Positions 56,560 to 64,000 of a DNA stretch of 64,000 nt are shown here, one piece after another. The stretch is taken from positions 248,001-312,000 of the forward strand of contig NW_022204507.1 of NCBI RefSeq assembly GCF_008831285.2, read 5' to 3'. The notes beneath the pieces were generated by a model. The model was not told the origin of the DNA. It did no database searches and saw nothing but the letters and a program-made list of their open reading frames with translations. This DNA comes from Nymphaea colorata (Eukaryota; Streptophyta; Magnoliopsida; Nymphaeales; Nymphaeaceae). The position numbers and the translations under genes were made by a program. Every line of letters starts with the position of its first letter. Within the stretch, counting starts at the first letter, position 1.

Positions 56560-56895
56560 TGTCTATAAATTGTTCAAATAGTTGGATTTTAAACAGTGGC
56601 GCAGGTCTCCACATGTGTTTGTCCTTGAATTTTTTGTCTAATACCATCAAACTGACTTCAGTTTTTTGTATATGTTTGCCGAACAACCAGATTATCAAAG
56701 CTTCTCATGTTGAAGAAGTGATTTTGTCTTCTTCTTTGTCTATTAAGAATGTTTACTTCATCCCCAAAGTAAAATATAATTTCATTTCAGTTAGTTATCT
56801 AATTGAACAATGCTGTTGTATTGTTGTTTTCTACCGATCGGGTGAGGCTAGAGGTAGCTTTACATATTTTAACCCCAAGTCACCAACTCCCTACT
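56560..56895 (+). pseudogene. Copia protease remnant
   Basis: SWILNSGAGLHMC corresponds to the family motif WI.DSGA..HM, with the catalytic Asp replaced by Asn. NNQIIKASHVEEV, SIKNVYFIPKVKYNFISVSY and LIEQCCCIVVF follow, matching the region leading to the GAG-pre-integrase domain. The frame is open for most of this part (56499-56897). Confidence 0.8.
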
Positions 56896-56929
56896 AAGTT
56901 CAGCTACTGTTTTCATGCCTTTTTGACTT

Positions 56930-57600
56930 CAGACATTGCGGCACATGCACCTAGGGCATCCTTCCTTTTCAATGAATAAATTGTTCACTCAATGTGATTC
57001 ACAATCTTTAGAGTCAAGTTCTACATGTCAAGTCTATCAAATGTCAAAAAAACATATGTTACCTATCATTTTGAGTAATACCATAGCTGAATTTCCTTTT
57101 GAACTTCTACACTATGACTTGCGGGGACCTTACACGCAAGCCCCAAGTATTGGATCACATGTCTTTCTTACCATTATGGATGACTATACTAAGGCCGTCC
57201 GGACTTATTTAGTGAAATTTAAAAGTGCAATGTTCTTCAACCTTACATTATTTTATTTGAAAATCAATATCAAGCCAATGTTTTAAAAATTAGAATTGAT
57301 AATGTTGGAGAGTTTTTCACTACCGAGCTTAATTTTTTGTGGAATAAAAAAATTGTTCATGATCATAGTTGTCCCAACACACTGAAATAGAATGGTGTTG
57401 TAGAGAGAAAGCATCATCACATTCTAAATGTGGCAAGGGCTTTAAAATTTCAATCCGTACTTGCATTTTGACAGCCACATGTTTGATAAACATGACTCCA
57501 ATTGAAAGTTTGCATGGTTTAATGTTGTTTGGAAAACTTTTTGCAAAAGTACCTATCACAAGCACTTAAGAGTTTTTGGTTATTTTTTATGCCAAAATCT
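56930..57600 (+). pseudogene. Copia GAG-pre-integrase and integrase remnant
   Basis: MHLGHPS and CQVYQMSK form the HHCC zinc-binding region, with its last Cys changed to Tyr. FELLHYDLRGPYTQAPSIGS and FLTIMDDYTKAVRTYLVKFK contain the first catalytic Asp. IDNVGEFFTTELN has the second. NGVVERKHHHILNVARA has the Glu, but a stop replaces the Gln before NGVVER. CLINMTPIESLHGLMLFGK is the post-core TPYE.L-type segment. The DD(35)E acids survive, but the frame is broken between them. Confidence 0.8.
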
Positions 57601-58370
57601 GAGTCCTAACTCAAAATCGGACTCCATAACACATCGTTGTATTTTATTAGGTTATATCTCTTGTGAAAAAGGTAACGAGTTGTTTGATTTAGAACCAAAC
57701 CAATTTCGCAAGTTGTTGTGCAGTTTTTTATGAGAGTATGTTCCCCTTTGTACTTGTTAAAGAAGAAGACACCTCATTTCTTACTCCTTTTCCTGTTCAC
57801 GAACATCAAGGTGAACAATTTACAAGAGAAAGTGTACCTCAACCAAATCAGGTACAACCTACGCCTAAAGATTCCAATGTTGTGTCTGATTCTTTAGTAT
57901 TGTCCCATGAAAATTATGATAATTTGCAAACTACTATACCCAGCTCCACAACTCCAATGCAAATTGAACCTGGACCTATTATTTTCCTTTATGAACCCAC
58001 TTCACCAAACATGCGACAAATAAATTTTCCTTGAATTGTTAAAAATTAACCTCTTAGGGGATCAGCTAGAATACCTAAACTCTCAGTTCTCCTAAAGGAT
58101 TTTTACTGTGGAGCTGCACAACAAGAATCACATGTTTAATTCACTTGGACAAAGGTGTGCAACAAGAAATCACTTGAGTAATGTCTATTATTCAATGCCT
58201 TTTCAGCCTTCCACAGAGCCTTTATGCTATCCATATCTCAAAACTCAAAGCGTACATCTTTCAGCCAAGCAGTGCTTGACTCTAACTGCGATCGAGCCAT
58301 GAAAGTAGAACAAGTAGCTTTGGGATCAAACGACACTTTGGTACTTGGCCTTCTCCAGCAGATGTCACTC
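57601..58370 (+). pseudogene. Copia integrase C-terminal to RT linker remnant
   Basis: HRCIFIGYISCEKGN-like sequence (about 57630-57680) and EHQGEQFTRESVPQPNQVQP (about 57800) are typical of the poorly conserved linker between integrase and RT. An open frame of 98 codons at 57738-58034 lies within it and belongs to the polyprotein; it is not a separate gene. Confidence 0.6.
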
Positions 58371-59030
58371 CCGTCAATTGTAGATGGGTGTATAAAATTA
58401 AATATAAATCAAATGGAGAGTGGAGCACTATAACAGAAATATAAATCAAATGGAGAGTAGAGCACTATAATGCATGATTGATAGTGAAGGGTTATGCCCA
58501 AATTGAGGGATTTGATTTCCATGACACCTATGCTCCAGTGGCAAAGTTTGAGACAATGAGATGTCTTCTTTTAGTAATGGCAAATAAGCAATTGGAGTGG
58601 TACAATATCCATCTAAACCAAGATTTTGATGAAGATATGTACATGGAGCTGCCATCTGGATATGGAGAAAAGAAACAGGTGTTTGTAAACTTCCCAAGTC
58701 TCAATATGGTCTTTGCCAGGCACCACAGAATTGGTTTGCTAAGTTCTCCACCACTGTGTTAGACTATAGTTTTGTTCAATCAAAGAATGAGTGTAGTTTG
58801 TTTAGCTACAAAAGAGGAGCAGAATCATAGCTGTTGTGGCCTATGTCGATGAGTCGATTATAGCTAGAAATGAAAACCAAATAGCCATACGATTAAAGGC
58901 TTATTTGACAGCAACTTCAAAATGAAGGACTTAGGTGGATTTAAAATTCTTTCTTGGTATTCAGTTGGCTTGATCAAAGGAGGGCTTGTTCCTATCACAA
59001 TGAAAGTATGTATGTGATATATTGGATGAA
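58370..59030 (+). pseudogene. Copia reverse transcriptase remnant
   Basis: CRWVYKIK-like sequence at about 58380, then VKGYAQIEGFDFHDTYAPVA, KFETMRCLLLVMANKQLEW and DEDMYMELPSGY follow the Copia RT order. The catalytic box reads AYVDESIIARN (about 58837), so the second Asp of YVDD has become Glu. A duplicated ATAAATCAAATGGAGAGT (about 58408 and 58442) interrupts the first part, and frameshifts follow. Confidence 0.8.
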
Positions 59031-59089
59031 GTTAGGTTCTTGACTGTTAAACAAGATAAAATTCCAATGGAGCAAAAAGTGTATTACTC

Positions 59090-59790
59090 AGCAAGCAATT
59101 GAGAACCAGTGCAAGACCCATCAATTTATAGACGTTTGATAGGTTGGTTGATTTATTTAACTATAACTTGACTTGACATTATGCACTCAATACATACCTT
59201 GAGGAGGTTTATGCAGAAGCCGAGTACTATTCACAACAAGGCTGCCTTGAAGTTGTTACGCTATCTCAAGTCGAGCCTTGGACTTCTACCAGCTAAGGAT
59301 GAATATCAGCTCATTGCTTATAGTGGTGCTGATTGGGCGGCTTGTAGATATACATGATAATTTGTGACAGGGTACTGTGTTCTTTTTGGGGTGCATTGGT
59401 GTCATGGAAGACAACAAGGTGAAGAACTGTGTCACGCTTCCCAGCTGATGCTAAGTACAGAGCACTAATAGATACAAGATGTGAAACAGTATGGAGAAAA
59501 GCAATCTTTAATAAGTTGCAAGTTGTAGTGCCGACTTCAATTCATCTATTTATTGACAAAAAATCAGCTACACAGATTTGATAAAATTCTGTTGTGCATG
59601 AATGTCCAAGCATGTTGAAATTGACTGCCACTTGGTTCGTGACCTAATTAAAACTGGGATGATTAACACTCAGCAAGTTCCATCTTGTTTTTCAGCTAGC
59701 AGATTTATTTACTGAAGAGCTGGGTAAGGATAAGTTTAGTTTTCTCAAACCCAAACTAAGTGTGTGGGATCTACACACTCCTGTTTGAGG
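59090..59790 (+). pseudogene. Copia RNase H remnant
   Basis: YRRLIGWLIYLTIT, HTLRRFMQKPST, KLLRYLKSSLGL and AYSGADWAACRYT (for SDADWAG) come first. VSRFPADAKYRAL (for RSSAEAEYRA), FIDKKSATQI (for DNKSAI), LADLFTEELGKDKF and KLSVWDLHTP follow to the polypurine tract. The second Asp and the Glu of the active site are altered or out of frame. Broken by stops. Confidence 0.75.
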
Positions 59791-59796
59791 ATGGGG
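59784..59796 (+). other. Polypurine tract of the 54.5-kb Copia element
   Basis: TTTGAGGATGGGG lies directly before TGTTAAGAG of the 3' LTR. Confidence 0.8.
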
Positions 59797-60120
59797 TGTT
59801 AAGAGTTGAAATTAATTATCTCAATTGTTATTTCCCAAGGGCATTTAGAAATTCAGTTATAGATTTCTTTCTCCAACCAATAGCAAAAGGGTATATAGAA
59901 AAGGAATTTTCTCATGCGGTTTCATGGCATTTTTAGAATTGCGAAAATAATTTGGGTAAAATTCTTTGCCCTAATTCTGCCACAATTCGGGGCTTGTATC
60001 AATATCTCACTTCTTAATGAAAGTTGTGCAGTGTTACGCACTGTGTCTCCTGCTCCATTTTAGTTCCTCTATTTTTTATCTTACAGTGCCCCGCTGCACT
60101 ACTTTGTTCCTTGGTTTTCC
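59797..60120 (+). repeat. 3' LTR of the 54.5-kb Copia element
   Basis: TGTTAAGAGTTGAAATTAAT to about CTTGGTTTTCC. It matches the 5' LTR throughout, with numerous substitutions and a shorter middle (for example TTATTTCCC versus TTATTTGTCC). A possible 5-bp target duplication (TATAT) follows. Confidence 0.85.
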
Positions 60121-60569
60121 AATATATGAATAAAGGCGTCATTTCAAGAGTACTTAAAGCATACATATCGAGTGTTTCACCTCAAGACAGCACAACTAAA
60201 TATGCAAATGCTATCTATATATGCAAAAAATGATTATTATCTTTCCAACCATTTTTTTATCTTTTAAATGCTTGAATTAGTTCAATCCTAGTTTTTATGT
60301 ACTTCTGCAGATCGGGTACATGCAAAAAATAATCGAAGTGGGAATTAATAACTCATGCAATTAGTATGTATATCAAAATTCAAATAATTAAGGGGAGTTG
60401 ACCAAGAGTTCAACCATTTAACTAGACCATCGTAGCTAGTTACTAGCTAGCTAGTCATATATATATATGAGCGATCAGCATTGTTTTATTCTATTTCATC
60501 ACATCCTGGAGGTTAGCTGGATGGTCTTATTCAAATGAAGCAGGTTATGTACGCCCTCAGTGCACGAAA
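60121..60569. other. Unclassified stretch
   Basis: No gene was recognised. It contains a short TAGCTAGCTAGTC/ATATATATAT patch near 60450. Confidence 0.4.
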
Positions 60570-60945
60570 TTTTTGTGCCACAATATAGTATTGAAGAAAA
60601 ATGCCCATGGTTAATAGAAAAGAACTCTCGTACCCCATTGAGCAGCAGAAAAGTGTTTTTGTTCCTTTTTTGGTCTCCTTATGTCGTCATCTCATACCCC
60701 TATTGTTATCTTATACCCATCATCACAAACTCCTATCACTATCTTATACCCCTGTCGTTATCTCATACCACCCACCCCATGTCATTATCTCAGACGCTAT
60801 GGGTATGAGATAATGACTGGGACATGAGATAATGGGCACATATGACGTTAAGGCATTAAAATAAATATGCATATTGGTAGTAGAGTTCACCTTCACGTAC
60901 ACTCATTGTGTACATAGGTTGGCATACATAACTCGTTTAATTCTT
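60570..60945 (+). mobile_element. Foldback-like element E4, short copy
   Basis: It has the same orientation as E1. AAAAATGCCCATGGTTAATA (about 60598) is shared with 1149. The ATCTCATACCCC units (60690-60795) are followed by the reverse complement GGTATGAGATAATGA (60800-60830), a compact hairpin. AAATAAATATGCATATTGGT (about 60860) with GTAGTAGAGTTCACC forms the right end. It is the shortest copy and preserves both ends. Confidence 0.6.
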
Positions 60946-61900
60946 CAAAGATCCTGCCGTATATCAATTGGTTCATTTTCAAAAAGTGTCGGACTCAGGG
61001 CATGTCAGAAATTATTGCACCCAAAAATGTGGGGGTCTATATGTGCATGATACTCTAGCCCAGTTGAAAGGAAGACACCACATTATAATTTACTTTTCCG
61101 CGAACACAAGATTATGCCACTTTGTTCTGTTGAACCATAGGTCAGCAAAGTAGTAAATCTTTCTTCTACCACTGTATAAATGAACCAACAAAATGACAAA
61201 TTCATTATTCAGTGGCTATTGCATTGGAAACATTAATTTAAATGCCACTTCGGATATTACTATTTAACATAGAATATTTCAAAGATTGACTAGCTGAATT
61301 CTTTTGCATGCTTCACAATATGCCGGCCTTCAGAATTTGGCAAACTATGCATGGACATATATATAGATATACATGTCATGTGTGTGTATATACACGCACA
61401 CAAAAAAAATTAATTGAGAGTGTAAAAACCAACTATTCTTTTCATGCATGCAAGTTAACTTGAAAAGTCAGTATCCATGCAACATTTATGTTAGTGCTGA
61501 CTTGCCATAAAGAGTGTTCATCCTACTAACTATTAAAATTCCATACGTTATTGGTCATTGCTTTTATGAGCACCTTGCATGCCATATTCAAATACTTCAT
61601 ATCTGGTCCAAAGAAAGTTGAACTTATGCGTAAATGTTCAAGGAAAATGTGTGCATTGTCTGTACTCACGCAACAGCCTAAGCATGCATAGACTAATTAA
61701 TTCCTCAATTTAGGAGCACATATGTACTTTAGATATGGAAATGATAAAAGCCTAATTCTGGCTGTTCGTTTATGCTTAACAAAAATGAAAAGCATTGACC
61801 TGATCCTGGCTCACTAATGGTGTGTTCATCTCCAAATGCAACTCTTTTATTAGCTTGAATTCATCCCACGTCCTTGTACTTTCCTCATAATTTAACTTAT
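60946..61900. other. Unclassified stretch
   Basis: No coding or transposon motif was recognised. It includes a TATATA/TGTGTG patch near 61370-61400. Confidence 0.4.
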
Positions 61901-61903
61901 TTT

Positions 61904-61921
61904 TTAAAAACTATGCACAGG

Positions 61922-61965
<44 letters not shown>

Positions 61966-62278
61966 GCATCACATTTATCTTGGTTAAGGCCTCACTGACA
62001 GGTTTCAACTCCTCTAAGGCCTTGTTTTCCTTCTTTAAGAGATGTTTTCCTCCAAAAAAGGAATGTTCTGGGGCCAACTGCTCACACTCTCTCCAATATA
62101 GACCCCTAACAAAATTTAAATGTTTAAAATTAAAGTTTGATTTGGAGTAATTAATTTCTTTTAGAAGATAATAATATTTTAGGTTTCTAAGTTGATTAAC
62201 TGATGAAGAGAATAAGTTTGAAGGTTTAACATCCTCGGAGAGTGATGAAATCTTGATTCCCCATGCAGTTTGCTCCAA
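61904..62278 (-). CDS. Uncharacterised 124-codon ORF, low support
   Basis: The minus-strand frame starts MEQTAWGIKISSLSEDVKPS and contains a mid-section rich in Asn, Leu and Lys (KSNFNFKHLNFVRGLYWREC). It ends in an Arg-Glu repeat produced by the (CT)n tract at 61925-61963. I recognise no family. The first 100 codons have a plausible composition, so an exon fragment cannot be excluded, but nothing supports promoter, splicing or conservation. Confidence 0.2.
61925..61963. repeat. (CT)n microsatellite
   Basis: About 39 bases of CT repeat, within the minus-strand ORF at 61904-62278. Confidence 0.95.
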
Positions 62279-62399
62279 GTATTTTATAATGTCAAAAGAG
62301 GCATTAGAGATGTCAGTGGATCACATTAAAATCAGACGTACCATTAATTCTATCTGCTTTTCAGATATTGACATATTCGGTTTGAATTCGAATAAAGAG

Positions 62400-62899
62400 G
62401 AAAAAAGGGCATCCGTTGAGGGAGCTGGGAAGCTCCTTCTCCCTCTCTTTCTCTCTCTCACACCAGCCACCCCCCCACCCGCGTTGCAACGACCTTCTCC
62501 CTTCTTACTCTTCCTTGCACATCAAGGTGTGAAGGTTGGAGGAACCTTGTGGTGTTCCCACACCACCGCCAAATTAAACCTCCCAAGTATAGGGTATAAT
62601 ACAGAAACGAACTCACTAGTTAAGAGAGAGAGTAAGAATGAAGCACACAAGGAATATGTGGTTCACCCTTATGGCCTACATCCATGAGAGGATGAGCTCA
62701 CAGCCCTAATTGTTCTCATTCACGTGAATAACATCAACTGCAATGGCGCTTCAGAGCACAATTACAATGGCCTTCCACAAAACATGGGGGCGATAAGGCA
62801 ACCGCAAGGAGATACCAAAAACATGACTTTTCTGGGCATACTGGTGTGCATTGTGAGCATAAAAGTACATCCTACGAATATCTTACTCTCCCCCTACTC
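62400..62899 (-). mobile_element. LTR fragment, minus orientation
   Basis: Read on the minus strand, GAGAGTAGGGGGAGAGTAAG (about 62902-62883) looks like a polypurine tract with the LTR start. Lower down CTCATGGATGTAGGCCATAA and GGGTGAACCACATATTCC match the conserved hairpin of plant LTRs of the form CGTGGATGTAGG...CCGAACCACG. The U5 and leader probably extend toward 62400. No internal coding region is present. The 144-codon plus-strand frame across it (62253-62687) is not supported. Confidence 0.45.
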
Positions 62900-62929
62900 T
62901 CAGGTTCACACCTAGCTAGCCTGCGGACA

Positions 62930-64000
62930 TGCACCAAACCGGCCTTTGATTCAAATGTTGATTTGAATCTCAAGCTCAACCTAACTCAACATCTCAAAAT
63001 TTAGTTGAAACATCCTAAAGAATAAGTTAAGAAATTTAGATGTTGGGTTTTTCTATCTTATGTGTCAAATTAATTTAATAAAGATAATGAAAACCCAGTG
63101 AAACATATAATTTAAGCATTTATTGATGTACTGAACTTGATAATGCTACATTCCCCCAAATTTACAAAACGTACTAAACTTTGAGGCATATAACTTGTTA
63201 TACTGCATTCAATAGATTATCATTTCCATGTTAACTCGATGTTTTTGTTGTGAAATCAAGTTCTCTCTCCATTTGCACATTACTTAGTAGCAGGATGGTA
63301 CAATGAACTATTGTGAGCATCAAGTTGTCATGAATTGGCAATGTGATTTAGAATAAAAAAATTGTGCAAGAAACTTGGCGTTAGCTAGTATTATTTAAAT
63401 GTATGTTTGAAAATGATAATTATAGCTCAATTCTCTACCTAGGAAGTCAATTTTTAGTAATTCAAACATTTATTCTACCCCTGATGCCAACAATGAAAGT
63501 GAATGGCTAAATAGTTTCTCTGCACGTGGTGCTCGTAGATTAAGCACCCAATTACATACTGAATTCTGATGTGTGACAATGATGGCCTCGATATATGTGG
63601 ACTTGATAGTCCTGTACTATATAGCTAGGTAACTGAAAATAATATTCGTTTATTTCTCTAGGACATCTTAGTTAAATCTACTCCATGCTTTCCGATCAAT
63701 CAATGGCCCAGCTGACATTATTCTTTTGTTGTTACTCATCATAAGTCTTGCAAGCATATCAAATTATGGAACAAATACCGATCAGCAATACAGATCTTAA
63801 GGCACACGCCCATCCCTGACTGTATTATACTCGTAGCATCATTCTAACATGAGAAAAACGTTAACACATGCATGATCACTTTTGCTTTATACATGTATAT
63901 TTATGCCCTTGGTAAGTGATTGATACCTCTAGGACACTACATGCTAGAGGGCACACTATTCGATGGCTAAACTGTTACATGAAATAATCTATCCATATGT
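62930..64000. other. Unclassified AT-rich end of window
   Basis: No open frame above background, no repeat ends and no recognised motif. Confidence 0.5.

Larger units (their letters stand above)
54522..60120 (+). mobile_element. Full-length decayed Ty1/Copia retrotransposon (5.6 kb)
   Basis: It has two LTRs (about 339 and 324 bp) beginning TGTTAAGAGTTGAAATT, a primer-binding site, gag, protease, integrase, RT and RNase H in Copia order, and a polypurine tract. TATAT precedes the 5' LTR and (A)TATAT follows the 3' LTR, a possible 5-bp target duplication weakened by low complexity. The LTRs differ by many substitutions and indels. Catalytic residues are lost (protease DSG to NSG, RT YVDD to YVDE) and stops are frequent, so it is old and dead. 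Confidence 0.9.

Noticed and set aside
57738-58034. 98-codon frame as an independent gene
   Set aside because: It lies inside the Copia polyprotein between integrase and RT and is the usual unconserved linker.
62253-62687. 144-codon plus-strand frame
   Set aside because: It crosses the edge of a minus-strand LTR fragment and a Pro/Leu-rich CT tract; no domain was seen.

Overview
The window looks like a gene-poor stretch of a flowering-plant nuclear genome. The sequence is AT-rich, with long (TA)n and (GA)n microsatellites, nested Ty1/Copia elements with plant-type zinc-knuckle, protease, integrase, RT and RNase H remnants, an L1-type LINE, a PIF/Harbinger element, hAT- and Tourist-like MITEs, and one 100-N assembly gap. 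I find no bacterial-style operons, no rRNA or convincing tRNA gene, and no complete conserved host gene. The species cannot be named from the sequence.

Layout. 1-5 kb: a GGGCC-rich hAT-like remnant, a possible SINE, a foldback-like element with TTATCTCATAC arrays (E1) and a Tourist-like MITE. 5.1-20.75 kb: copy 1 of a large direct segmental duplication. 20.83-20.93 kb: gap. 22.39-26.16 kb: a PIF/Harbinger element with TIRs and TAA target duplications. 28.6-30.7 kb: another foldback element (E3), a third partial copy of the block-alpha repeat, and an LTR fragment. 30.8-43.36 kb: copy 2 of the segmental duplication. 43.17-43.83 kb: the best host-gene candidate, on the minus strand. 44.9-47.3 kb: a hAT-like MITE and degenerate ATCC-rich repeats. 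47.9-49.1 kb: a 5'-truncated Copia element with an intact RNase H reading frame and a 3' LTR. 49.4-50.0 kb: a minisatellite. 51.0-53.4 kb: a gene exon resembling Pumilio/APUM23, flanked by GGGCC-rich repeat ends. 54.5-60.1 kb: a full-length but decayed Copia element with both LTRs. 60.6-60.9 kb: a fourth foldback element. 62.4-62.9 kb: a minus-strand LTR fragment. The last kilobase holds nothing I recognise.

The central structure is the direct duplication. Block alpha (about 5.1-8.35 kb and 30.8-33.2 kb) and block beta (about 10.86-20.75 kb and 34.42-43.36 kb) are in the same order and orientation. Block beta carries the same nested contents in both copies: a minus-strand LINE, a SINE-like unit, a minus-strand exon fragment, a minus-strand Copia RT-RNase H remnant, and a plus-strand Copia whose integrase is missing in both. 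Its right edge cuts through the minus-strand gene candidate, which is open and has a TATA box only in copy 2. Almost all coding potential therefore comes from dead transposons; nothing here forms a recognisable pathway.
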